From contig ML210304.1 in NCBI GenBank assembly GCA_004369085.1, positions 23,947 to 73,954 of the forward strand: a stretch of DNA of 50,008 nucleotides. Reading direction: 5' to 3'. The notes under the pieces are model-generated. The model searched no databases, was not told where the DNA came from, and worked only from the letters and a program-made list of their open reading frames with translations. A program made the position numbers and the translations under genes. This DNA is from Coprinopsis marcescibilis (Eukaryota > Basidiomycota > Agaricomycetes > Agaricales > Psathyrellaceae). This document shows positions 22,416 to 33,211 of the stretch, one piece after another (the first letter of the stretch is position 1; each line of letters opens with the position of its first letter).

Positions 22416-23470
22416 CCTTCGACTTCAGGGAAGCTGTTGCCAAACAACAACAAAGAGTCGAGGTCAGTCCCGAGGCGTCGACTCGATGTTGACTCACCAC
22501 AACTGTCCTTTTTCCTTCCCACATCACCTGAGTCTCATATACAAGACGACCGACGTTGGGGGTTTACGCCCCTCATTAGATCATTATTACGTGACCAGGG
22601 CTGCATGCAGAGACTAATGATCGTGTTGCTCACTTATCCAAGCCTCGAGGCTCGGGGTGCTTTTCTTGACTTGTCTCTCTCATTATATTGCCATCTCGAA
22701 AGGGGGGGCAATCTGCAGTATGTATGCTCTCCACAGTCTGTCAAGCTATGTCTTGATGACATCTCAGCTCCAGGAACAGTTGCAACAGTCCTTCAACTCA
22801 CCTACAGCCACGCACCAGCAACTTCTGCTCGTCACGCCCGATGATGTGGACCGCGACCGTCACGAGCTCTAACCCACTCTTCTTGCCTCATCCGCCACCA
22901 ATTTCTCACTGCACCCGACCTCTCTCTCTGGAAGACCCGAATGCGCTCCTCATCCAATCCCTGCACCACAAACTAGATCACGAACGAGAGCCAGGAGACC
23001 ATCGAGAGCAAGAAGCGATCTGGCGTTGAAAGCTCAGATCTCGAGACACGAAGAAGAATTCTGCTGCATCGAGCAGTCGGCTATCATGGGAAACTCGCAA
23101 CGTCCCATAGCGGAGGAACGGAATGTGGACTCGTAGCGTTGAATGTATCGCAGCCGCACCCTTGGAGCACAGTCGTTCCCTAGCAAGGTGAGTACATTCT
23201 TTTCATGCTATGTACTCGATCAAGAACATCGGTCGCAGATTGTGATCCTTCCAATGCGCACCTTCACATTCAATCATGACACCCCTTCAACTTCGCTCCC
23301 AGCCCATCCTCGATGCTGATTGTATATGTTTTCTTTCAATCTCGTTTGCAGCAAAATCACCTGCATCATCCCAGTCATCAGCCGAATTTGCACAACCGTC
23401 CCTTCCTTTGTATTAATCCCAACGCGTCATTCCCATCGCCATTCTCGCAATGACGCCCATGGGTCCAGGC
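22416..23470 (+). repeat. Dispersed repeat family, copy B
   Basis: Block 2 (about 22425-22470), block 1 (22717-22860), block 3 (22868-23060) and block 4 (about 23180-23460) match the blocks of copy A at roughly 60-75 percent by eye. Block 1 contains GTTGCAACAGTCCTTCAACT. Block 3 contains ATCCAATCCCTGCACCACAAA. Block 4 begins at GCAAGGTGAGTAC, which looks like an exon/intron boundary. A plus frame across blocks 1 and 3 is Gln- and His-rich. No intact gene can be read. Confidence 0.6.
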
Positions 23471-23799
23471 TCCTCCGCCCCTCATTCTGAGCTATTCAAG
23501 GATTAGCACCAGCATCTACGCTAGCATTATCGTTTCAGTCCCACCCAATACCAGGACCACACCAGGACCAGTGCCACGCTTGCTGAACATCAGCCCCTCG
23601 GGCCTCGTGAGTCGTTATCACCAGCGACGTTGCGGCAGTGACGAAACCGAACCCACAGTCGTGAGCGTGAGCTTAGTCCCTGCAACGGTTGAAGCGGGAC
23701 GGTGTTTTGGGGCTGGGGCCAGACGGGCGTGTTGGGTCGTGGTGCGGGTTCATGTTCGCGGAAAGGGCGACTTGACGTTGATCTCCAAAAGCGGGATTC

Positions 23800-24100
23800 G
23801 ATGAGATCTCAGCTAATATGTTTGTAGCAAAGGCGGTACCAGGAACGGTTGCAACAGTCCTTGGACTCAGCTACAACCACACACCAACAATCTCTGCTCG
23901 TCACGCTCGATGCCATGGACCACGACGCTCTCGATCCCACCGATGCATCCTTTCTCAGCTAAAGCCTTCATACACTCGGCGCAGGAAGGCCTAAACGCAC
24001 TCCTCATCCGATCCCTGCACTAAAATCGCGATTCCGATTAGCCAGCGACCATCCAGAGCGGGTGAATGGGACGGAGTGCTGGAGCTTGGCGGATATTTTG
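23800..24100 (+). repeat. Dispersed repeat family, copy C
   Basis: A third, shorter copy. Block 1 (23806-23925) contains GTAGCAAAGGCGGTACCAGG and GCAACAGTCCTTGGACTCA. Block 3 (about 23975-24025) contains CTCCTCATCCGATCCCTGC. Block 5 (24053-24085) contains GCGGGTGAATGGGACGGAG. Blocks 2 and 4 are absent. It is closer to copy A in block 1, which has the same CTGTAGCAAAGGC-type segment lacking in copy B. Confidence 0.6.
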
Positions 24101-24523
24101 GAAGGAGGAGGGCGGTTAATGGGCGTATGGGGCCGTGGTATGAAGAGGGGATGTTCTCGCAACGAACGACTTTACTCTGATCGCCGGGATCGGAATCATC
24201 GAGGATCTGAGCCAGGAGGCGGAGGTGTTGCGAATATTCAAGTACATTGTACATATGTGTTCGATGCGTTCTGGAATACTAGTACACCGAGTAAGGCGGA
24301 TGATCTTCATCGCAATCATGGGTCGATCTGCAAATGATTGCTCAAGTCAAGTGGTTGTGACACTCCATACCTTTCGAGTGGATGACATCAAGACATTGTA
24401 CGAAAGGAGAATCAGTGATTAATATGGATTATAAGCTGTGGTATGTAGCATAGGTTTCGGGCGTACTGGAAGATTGGGTATAGCTGACGGTGAATGCGAG
24501 GTTGTCGGGACGACGCTGAAACC

Positions 24524-25201
24524 CTACATGCGGGCTTTTCGGATGCCCAAAACGCGGGTCAAGCGACTGAAGGTGTGAGAGGTTGGGGTATCTAGTGCGT
24601 TCTCGAACTTCTCTATTGCTTCGGGAGAGATCCCTACGAGAGAAGCGAGTTTTGCGATGCTCATCCCTTTCTGAGGCTTCTGGCTGTCCTCACTATCCTC
24701 CTCGTCGTAGTCGTGATCCTTGTCATCCTCCTCCTCCTCCTTATTCTTGCCATGCTTGCCTCCCTTCTTGTTACTCTTCTCCTTGTGCTTCTTCGCGTGC
24801 TTCTTTGTGTGCTTCTTTGTGTGTTTCTTCTTATGTTTCGGGGGTTCCACAAAGTTCAACCGGGCTTTGCGAATCATCTAAAACAAGTCAATGAGATGTT
24901 TTTAGTAGGAAAGCCGCCAGGTGAAACTCACATCGGCAAAATACCGATCACGAGGGAACCGGGACTTGGGAATCGGCGCTGGCTTCTTCGGTGCCTCCAG
25001 AACATCGACAATACGCTTCCTGGAAGCAGTAACGCCCACGTTAACCCACATCCTACCAGCAACACACAAAATTCCTCCAACTCACTGAAGAACCAACCCT
25101 TCCTCCTGACCCCTAGGAAGCGGTGCACCGCTCACAACACTCAGAGCCACCAAAACCACAATACCAGCAACAAACATCCGAAGGAGTGACCTGCACGCCA
25201 T
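24524..25201 (-). CDS. Small secreted Lys/His- and acid-rich protein
   Basis: Three exons (25201-25086, 25019-24932, 24877-24524) join in phase across introns of 66 and 54 nt and give 185 residues. Residues 1-25 form a clear signal peptide: a basic N-end, a hydrophobic core of Val/Ala/Leu, and a likely cut after Ser-Gly before Ala-Pro. A Lys-Arg pair at 40-41 could be a Kex2-type site. Residues about 82-112 repeat Lys-Lys-His-Thr units. Residues 115-132 are almost all Asp and Glu. The C-terminal 45 residues are an amphipathic helical region. I know no family for it. A secreted polyampholyte of this kind could bind metals, nucleic acid or wall polymers, or act as an effector; all of that is inference. 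Confidence 0.7.
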
Positions 25202-27177
25202 TGTTCTTTGATTAATCGGTTCCGCAGACCGAGGACAAGCGAACACCAGTTTGACGATGAAACGGAGCTCGAAGTGGGCGGGGGAAGAAAGAGACCAGCT
25301 GAGGTCATCTCAGTCCTGTTCATCGCCTTTTGTATGATGATGGGGGCGAGATCACCGCTTATGATGGCTCGGCATTAATGATGTTTACCAGCGGTGTTCG
25401 GCATGAGTCCACAGGCGCAGACCGGGATGGGTCAGTTCAGGGATTCAAAGTGCTCCAGGCCAGATGGCATCATCAGGCGTTGAATAATAAACGGTAAACT
25501 TACTATGTACTGTGAGATAATGCCCAGATGAACGAGGATGAGTTGCCCACACCATTTCCCAAGAGGGCGGTTTCCGCCAAGGCCGAGTTCATCGGGTTGA
25601 TGTCAGGGTGTGCGAACCCACCAGCTAGCAGGACCCACACAAGTCCACAATTTTAAGCGAGACTCTGGAGTCTGCGAGGGGAGTTATCGAGAGTCAAAGT
25701 GTCGGAGTTAGAGAAGCTCTCGATATGGAACTACCAGTAACTGTAATTCATCGCTTTATACTCGGATACCAAGATTGAATGCCATGATCCTCTCGGACTG
25801 GTCGTGAAGTCCAGGGCATATCATACTACGTAGCCGGTTCATGCTGCTCTATCGATTCTATCATACATCAGTGGAAACACGTTGACGACAGTATTATCTA
25901 TGTTAATGCTTTATCCAACGCTGGATCACCCACAGCCACACAATACGCCGAATGAGTGTAAGCGGAAAGGTGATGAAATCAAGAACGTGAGGAGACAAAG
26001 GGTGCGCAGTCAGTCCACTGTCTTGTGATTTGTGATTTGTGATTTGTATCAGGGACAACAGCAACTATTCGAGATGTCCCAATGGGTATCGAGTCCCGAG
26101 TCGTAGTGGCTTCGCACACATAGTCTACGACGCTCAAGAATCATTCGTAGCCATGTCTTCGAAAAAACTATTACTGTTGCAACTCCGGAACATCATGCAC
26201 TCCAAGGCGCCGAATTAGTCTGAAACTGTACTTACACAATTGGCACAGAAGGACAACGTTGCATGGTTCTTGAAGGTGGCGCCCTCTCGGGCACCCTCTG
26301 CCGATATCACAATCTATTTTGAGACACGTTCTATCCTTCTCCTTGGGCGCAACGATCACTGGTGAGGCCGCGTCGCGATCATATGGAGCCAAGCGTCACT
26401 TGTAAGTCTTCTTCGGGGGGCGCTATGTAACTCTACGAAACAGACCTGGGCTTGTCAGGGGCAGAGTAAGAGAACGTTCCTGGCAAGCAGCCACTAATGA
26501 AACCCGGCCGAAGGACCGATCGCCTCGAGCTAAAAACCTGAATGTGTGCCTTGACATATTCAGGGCATCTGGACCTGACCTATCTTATTTGGACCAGAAG
26601 CACAGGCGAGACAGGTGCAATTATCCGCAAAAAGTACACAGCTTCTGTATCCTTGATATGGACGGTGATCTACGAGTACCCTGGCGCACGTTTCTGGCTT
26701 CCAACGAGGATGGTCCACGATTGACATGGAAGCATGTGCTCGGAACATCAAGATACCCATGCTCCGACGCCCTCAGAGTTCTTGGGCTACGCTTCACGTC
26801 TTTAGGCAATGTAAAAGATTGTAGACATGGAGATTATTCGTCTTAAAGGCTTGTTCCCAGCAAGAAGTCGCAACGTAGGGAGAGCGCACGACCTTTAATT
26901 CGCTTCGGCTTGGCCGTTGGGTTCGGAGTCTTTTGCCAAGATAAATTGGGACATGCGATCAAATCCATCACGGCTTGGCGGTCAACTTGGACGAACGTTC
27001 GATACTGTAGGCAAAGGCCCGACCACACTTCAGCATTAAAACGTTTTCAACTTGTCAAATCAGCATCAGTTTTGCTACTATTAAAGCTTGAACAGATGGG
27101 AAATATGATATAAGGCATCCACTCCTCCTCCCCCGCCCCCTCCCCTCTAGGCGACCCCGCAATTCGCAGAGCTCATC
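25202..27177. other. Mostly non-coding stretch before the phosphate permease
   Basis: Three copies of the 7-mer GTGATTT lie at 26025-26045. A minus frame (26392-26171) with several cysteines and a plus frame (26544-26846) have protein-like composition, but no motif and no consistent exon chain. The last 60 bases before 27178 contain a pyrimidine-rich run (CTCCTCCTCCCCCGCCCCCTCCC) close to the permease start, as is common in front of fungal genes. No phosphate-response box (CACGTG or similar) was noticed. Confidence 0.5.
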
Positions 27178-29371
27178 ATGCCGACGCTCCACCAGTGGGA
27201 TTATCTCTTCGCCATTGGCCTCATCTTCTCAGCCCTCGATGCGTTCATGATCGGTGCGAACGATGTAGCCAACAGCTTTGCCAGTACGTTGTTAGGGATC
27301 ATTTCTTTCTCCTACTGGTCCACTGACCATGTCGTCCAGCATCTGTATCATCCAAGTCCCTCAGCTTGAAGCAAGCGTGCTTTGCCGCTGCTATAATGGA
27401 GTTTCTGGTACGCCTGTGCATCGGTTATATCAATTTTCCGTCATATATAAGGATATTTAGGGTGCAGTTCTCGTGGGTGCTCGTGTGACCAGTACCATTA
27501 AGGACGGAATTGTTCCTGCTTCCGTCTTCCAAGGAAACGCAGGAGTTCAGCTTCTCGGCTTCACATGTGCTATTGTAGCATCTGCAAGTGAGTTTACTTA
27601 CCCCGCTCTCATCTCCTTCCTCACTAATCACGCCGACATCAGCCTGGTTGACCATTGCTACCCGCCTCTCATGGCCAGTGTCCACCACCTATTCCATTGT
27701 TTCTGCCATCACCGGTATTGGCATTGCTACTTCTGGATGGGACGCACCGCAATGGGGATGGAATAGTGGGAAGGGTCTGGGCGCTATCTTCTCGGGCATT
27801 GTCATTGGTACGTCCCGATGTGCACCTTTCCGCTCGATTGACTAACAACTATCAAAGCGCCCGGTATCGCTGCGGCTTTTGGCGCCATCCTCTACTTGTT
27901 CGTTAAATTTTCCGTCCTTTTACGCTCCAACCCAGTCAAGATGGGCTTGATCATTGCACCTATAATCTTCTTCCTGGTTGGCGCTGTCCTCACGATGGCC
28001 ATCAGTACGTCTCCTTTCGAGAAGTCCATTACAATGCTAATTCCTCCCGTAGTTTTCAAGGGTGCACCGAGTCTTGGCCTCGCCGAACTTCCCGAAAACA
28101 TCATGGCCGCTGCCATCGTAGGGTCAGCTTCTGTCGTCGCTCTGCTCGCCATCCTATTCTGGTTGCCATTCGTCCACTCTAAGGTTGTCAAAAAAGACTA
28201 CAGTATGTTTGGTGGCAGTCATAACGAGTCGAACACATCCTGATCTAACGACAGCGCTCCGGTGGTACCACTTCTTCCTTGGCCCCTTGAACTGGAAGCG
28301 ACCCACTCCCCCTGAGATTCCCGACGGCGTCTCAGCTGTCCCTGACTATCGCATTCGAGACACCTCGGATATTGATGGACCAAAGAAGGGTACGTATTCA
28401 GATCGTCTGAGTCAATTCGAGGGAGATTCTGATAGCCACGGCAGAGGCCACCGAGGAATCTGACTCCGAGAAGGGCAAGAGGGAGGTTGACTCTGAGCAC
28501 GACGCGCCCGGTGCTCCTCCTGCCCAGCCGAGTGCACTCGCCGATTCCATCGAGAAGCATCCCATTGAAGGTGCTTGGGCCGAGCCAAAGAACCTTTGGA
28601 TTATCATCCGGTACCGCACTGTCCCCTTCATTGTCAAGGTCCTCACCCATGGCACCAACGTCGACATCCACGCCCTTCAAGCTCAAAAACAAGATACACA
28701 CACTGCCAAGCATATCGCCGACGTACACGCCAGGGCCCGACAGTGAGTCGTCACTGTTCACCTGTGTCAGCGACGCTTCTAACACTCCTGCAGATTCCCA
28801 AATGAAACTGAGCACCTCTTCTCATTCATGCAAGTCTTCACCGCCTGTGTTGCCTCTTTTGCCCACGGTGCCAACGATGTTTCTAATGCCATCGGCCCTT
28901 TCTCCGTCATCTACCACGTCTGGAGCACCGGAACCCCCTCAGGCTCCAGGACCCCGGTCCCTATCTGGGCTCTCGCATTTGGAGGTGGAATGCTCGTTCT
29001 CGGTCTGGCTCTCTGTACGTTTGCTGCTACCTTGGACATCGTACAAAGCTAACCCTGGCTCACTAGACGGATACAACATCATGCGCGTACTCGGTAACCG
29101 CATCACCTTGCACTCGCCCTCTCGTGGATTCACTATGGAGCTGGCCGCCTCAATCACAGTCATCCTGGCATCGCAGTTTGGTATCCCCGTCTCGACCACC
29201 ATGTGTATCACCGGTGCCACCGTTGGTGTCGCGCTATGTAACGGCGATATCTGGGCTACTAACTGGCGCGCCATTGGATGGATCTACGTTGGGTGGATTA
29301 TGACCGTCCCTATCGTCAGCATCCTGAGCGCGTGCCTGATGGGTATTGTCCTCAACGCCCCCCACTTCTAA
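27178..29371 (+). CDS. PHO89: PHO89-type sodium/phosphate symporter (PiT family)
   Basis: Ten exons fit in phase: 27178-27283, 27340-27407, 27461-27587, 27643-27807, 27858-28004, 28053-28202, 28255-28389, 28436-28742, 28794-29014 and 29067-29371. They give 576 residues, the usual length. The PiT signatures are both present: GANDVANSFATSV from residue 26 and GANDVSNAIGPF from residue 427, the inverted pair that forms the phosphate site. About ten to twelve hydrophobic segments flank a large acidic loop (about 255-400), expected to face the cytosol. The protein imports inorganic phosphate with a cation across the plasma membrane. In fungi such genes are usually induced by phosphate starvation; I could not see a regulatory site. 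All donors are GTACG, GTGAG or GTATG. Confidence 0.93.
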
Positions 29372-30026
29372 ATGTCACTTCAAAGGTTCCTCTTTTGCCT
29401 TTTTGGGGTTTTAGCTACTCTTAATTTTTTTGTTCTCGAATATTTCTCCGCTACTCCTTGTCGTACTCGTACTGTATGTAATCTCATCGCACAACCTAAG
29501 CACCTGGCTTGTTTTTTCTCCTTTGGACAGTGCACCAATTGCCACGGTGGGAATGATATAATCGTGTCGATAGGTTGCAGTCTGCGAGCTTCGAACTCGA
29601 GGCCACACGACGGATGTCCTGTCGGGCCGTCCCTGCCGTTGGGCCCTGGCGGTGACGTCATTACCACTGACTGGGCCCTCGTCGCCCTCGAACGAACCTC
29701 CGTCAACGTCATTGGCCCCAGTACTTTTGGAGCCTCGTGCTCGGAGTAGAGGTATAGAACGTCACGTAATGGAAGTGAAATGGAGCTCCAACTGACGATA
29801 CTCCCCAAAGCTCCCTGCATAACAAAGATGAGGATAACTCCTCACAAAGGCGCTCCACAGATGCTATAACTTGAGCTGTCGTTATAAGAACTCCAACTCT
29901 TTCTCGGACGAAACGGACATCTGCTGTAGCTCTCACATCCCACCTATCTCGCTCGCTTCTTTGAGATACTCTATAAGACCTCTTACTTCGCAAACCTTGC
30001 CCTAAATTCACTAGTCAGAACTCCAA
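29372..30026. other. Intergenic region after the permease
   Basis: It holds the permease 3' end and the upstream region of the next gene. A minus frame (29820-29380) is open for 146 codons but has no motif, and is probably chance. A TTCGAA flanked by short inverted bases near 29590 mimics a tRNA T-arm, but no full cloverleaf forms. Confidence 0.5.
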
Positions 30027-31211
30027 ATGGTGCGGATATGGGGATTCGACCTTTCCGAGATGCATTGGGGAGCATTTGGCAGCAAGAAAATGCTCGATTC
30101 CAGATGGTACCTTCGCAAAGAACGAATCAGTGAGTCTATTCTCCCCCCAACGAGAAGTCAGTACCGATTAGTGCAAATTCCATCTTCTAGTCATATACAA
30201 GGTTCGCAAAATGTTGCTGTTGTGATAGACTAGCCTTAAATATCAACCCTGCGTAGATTGCCATGCTCACGGGGTTAGCAGCCGAGGTACATATCTGTGG
30301 GTCCTCTACTGTCGCTTTTGCTTAACATGAATCCAGTGCTGTGCTACCTACTCCCTGGCTAAGTACAACTCTCAAGAAGCCAACGTCGAGCGCGTGTCTG
30401 GCAACGTCGCCGAGGTGCACAACAATGACATCTACGCCGCGTCCTGCATCACCATCCTCTTCTGCGTCCTTGTGGCCACCCTGTTCGGCGCAGACTTCTT
30501 CTTCCTCCTCTTCTGGCCTCGGCGAAGGTACCCGAGGTGGTACAATCGGAGCAAGAAGGGCTTAGCTGTGATGATTTCCATTGGGATGGCTGCTGCGACG
30601 ATCATGAGCACAGTGAGTTCCATTGCTCCTTGTCGAACCTCCGATTGGATGACTGACTAACCCTTATTTAGGTTGTCGTAGGGTTTCACGAAGCCTACGT
30701 CGTTGGACCAAGCCCAGCTGAAATCGACCGGTTGATTGAACTTTACTCAAGGCCACCAATGGGTGAGTTACTCCTCTCTTTCCATCAACAGCCGGTTCTC
30801 ATTGCACTTTCCTGTTTACCTCCAGTATACAGAAGGTGGCCGACAAACATCGCCTGGGTCGTACTCCTCTGGATCGCGTTTTTCTCCACAGTAGCCAGGT
30901 ATAATATTAACCTCCAAGCTTTGAGCTCTCACTAAGCCCTTTTCAGCACTGTTGTCATGTTCCTCGCTGTGGCGCACGACACCACACACGGCACCGCCCC
31001 ATACCCACGCGGCCCAGACGGGGCCATTAACGAGAAAGGGGACAACCAAGCTACTCATGTTCTAAACCCGGGACTTGCTGGAGGTATACAAGCTCCAGAA
31101 GCTGCTCACGGCAAGGCCAGGACGAGTCTTGGATCGTCCGTAGAGACCGGAAGTGCTCGTGGTGGATGGAACTCCACTACAGGGAGGTTCAATGAGAGAG
31201 ATTTAGTTTGA
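30027..31211 (+). CDS. Four-helix membrane protein of unknown function
   Basis: Seven exons fit in phase: 30027-30129, 30191-30201, 30257-30286, 30337-30612, 30672-30762, 30826-30898 and 30947-31211. They give 282 residues. The second exon is only 11 nt, and its donor is the weak GTTCGC. Four hydrophobic stretches are visible: about residues 38-57, 76-100, 119-143 and 175-203. A polar tail of about 75 residues rich in Gly/Ser/Ala ends in Arg-Asp-Leu-Val. The layout is tetraspan or MARVEL-like, but no signature confirms a family. The gene follows the phosphate permease on the same strand. Its last 150 coding bases and its 3' flank are duplicated immediately downstream. Confidence 0.65.
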
Positions 31212-32070
31212 AGGGTGGGCTTTCGTTTAGTATCATAGAAGCGCTTTACGATATCTACCATCATGTGACTATAACAAATATCTGCGATAGTACCTCGATT
31301 ATGTCCTTTGCTGACCCACCAATTTCATATTCAACTGATAAGGCATCTGATGGAGAATGCGAGTTGGCGAGACTTTGAGAAAGTACAGTGAGTCACATGT
31401 CATCGAGGATGATTGCTAGAATCGGATGACTGTCGCATTAATAAGTTCTAAACCCAGGACTTGCTGGAAGTACAAGCTCCGGAAGTTGCTCCAGAAGCTG
31501 CTCACGGCAAGGCCAGGACAAGTCTTGGATCGTCCGTAGAGACTGGAAGCGCTTGTGGTGGATGGAACTCCACTACAGGGAGGTTCAATGAGAGAGATTG
31601 AGTTCGAAGGGTGGGTTTTAATTTAGCATCATACAAACGCTTTACGATATATACCATCATCTATAACAAATATCTGCGATAGCACTGCAATTATGTCCGT
31701 AGATGACCCACCGATTGCGTATTCTTGATAAAGGATCTGACGGTGAATGCGGCGAAGTTCGAACGAGTTGGCTAGACTTTGAGAAAGTACAGCTGAGTCA
31801 CGAATGTCAACTTGGCATCCAACTTGATGTTCAACTTGGTCCAAGTTGGGGACAAATCGGACTCTTGGCCACGATTTGTGTCCAACTTGGCCTCCAACTT
31901 GGCTCACAACTTGCATCCCAACCTCGAAGTCTCAGATTACGTGCCCTATATGTCCTGGACATCCAGAATTGGTGTCTATTTGGACTCAAGTTGGACATCA
32001 AATTGGATTCCAAGTTGGGCCACCGTGAAACCCACTATTGCTATAATCGGATGACTGTCGCATATATAAG
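31059..32070 (+). repeat. Tandem duplication of a gene 3' end
   Basis: Copy 1 (31059-31444) covers the last part of the four-helix protein gene plus its 3' flank. Copy 2 (31445-about 32070) repeats it at an offset of 386 bp. Matches include GTTCTAAACCC at both starts, CACGGCAAGGCCAGGAC, AGGGAGGTTCAATGAGAGAG and GGATGACTGTCGCAT at the ends. Copy 2 differs by small changes, including a short extra Gln/Lys-coding segment and TTGAG for TTTAG at the stop. It also carries an insertion at 31808-32017. It has no start and is a gene fragment, not a gene. Confidence 0.9.
31808..32017. mobile_element. MITE-like element with ~36-bp terminal inverted repeats
   Basis: Within duplication copy 2 a 210-bp block is absent from copy 1. 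It starts CAACTTGGCATCCAACTTG and ends with the near reverse complement ATTGGATTCCAAGTTG. The two ends pair over about 35 bp with a few mismatches. The interior contains further CCAACTTGG and CAACTTG units in both orientations. The insert has no coding capacity. Target-site duplication is not clear, since the flanks differ from copy 1 by several bases. A satellite-like palindromic expansion is the alternative. Confidence 0.6.
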
Positions 32071-32125
32071 CAACGAACCATAAATTCAATGTTCCCACTG
32101 CCATATCGCATCCAACGCAACCAGA

Positions 32126-32965
32126 ATGGAACTCGACGAAACCATGATCACGCTGTTCGACATGGCATCCACCATGCCTCGACAGGCCTTCTCTGCTGCC
32201 GCCTGGAAGACTCGGTGCGATGCTCACTTCTCGATATCTGACGCTACCCACTAACTACATTACGTCCTCAGCTACGCTCTTAACTTCAAGAATCTCCAAT
32301 TCAAGACTCATTGGCTCGAGCCAGTTGAAATCCAGGCTTTCCTCAAGCAGCTCGGCGCTCGACCAACCATGCACGCCAACGACACCGCAATCTACACCAT
32401 TCCCGTCATCTACGACCCCAAGACCAAGCGTTGCGTCTCTGAATCCTTCGACATCGCCGAATATCTCGATGAAACATATCCGCACGAACCGAAACTCATG
32501 CAGAGTGGTGTCAAGGACTTCGACCACGCATTCTCCAAGGAAATGTTTACTTTATATCCATTTGTTATCCCTCCGTCGATCAAGATCGTCAGGGAACCGA
32601 GCAAGGCGTACTTCAGAGCGACCCGAGAAGCGTTCCTCCAGAAGCCCCTGGAGGACGCCATCCCCAAGGGCGAAGAGCGAGCCACGGAATGGGCCAAGTT
32701 GAAGAAAGCGTTTACGGGTTTTGCCGGCTGGTCTGATGATAAAGTCGACAATTCGAGGGAACCGGGATCTGAAAGCGATGGAAAGAACAAGTGGGTGTTG
32801 GGTAATACCCCATCCTATGCTGACCTCATTGTATCCGCACATCTCATGTGGATTATAAGAGTCCTTGGCGAAGATAGCCCGGAGTGGGTAGATTTAAAGC
32901 AGTGGGACGGTGGACGATGGGGTAGATTGTTGGAAGAATTTAGGATCTATGAAGGCACGGATTAA
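32126..32965 (+). CDS. Glutathione S-transferase, fungal etherase-like (LigE-related)
   Basis: Two exons (32126-32214, 32272-32965) separated by a 57-nt intron give 260 residues. The N-terminal thioredoxin-like half has the pattern of fungal etherase-type GSTs: a Trp-Lys-x-Arg-Tyr helix, Leu-Asn-x-Lys, a TIPVIYDPKT strand with the cis-proline, and SESFDIAEYLDETYP for the gamma-glutamyl site (about residues 110-125). The C-terminal half is helical and ends normally. The enzyme conjugates glutathione to electrophiles in the cytosol; related enzymes act on lignin-like beta-aryl ethers. The assignment to the FuA/etherase class is from memory of the family and was not checked by alignment. A DJ-1-like gene follows on the same strand, fitting a stress-response neighbourhood. 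Confidence 0.85.
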
Positions 32966-33211
32966 GTCACCATTAGTTATGTTACTACTCGAAGCTCCAT
33001 AGCGCGATACATGATACACCACCGTCTTCTCCACCATTGGTTCGGAATTGATCGGTTCGGCCAAGTACATGCGCCAACTTGTGATCATCCATGACGTCGA
33101 TATTTAGAACCAGTCTGCGCAGGCAGATTAATAGAACGCATACACTCTCCACCCTCACCGATTAAAGCACTACAGCACTGAGCGCCCTCGAATATCCAAC
33201 TATTAACAGCA

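Noticed and set aside
28219..28815. 198-codon minus frame opposite the phosphate permease
   Set aside because: It lies over permease exons and introns in their correct phase and has no family pattern; it is a shadow.
29570..29615. tRNA-like T-arm (TTCGAA with flanking complementary bases)
   Set aside because: No matching acceptor stem, D-arm or A-box could be found at the required distance on either strand.
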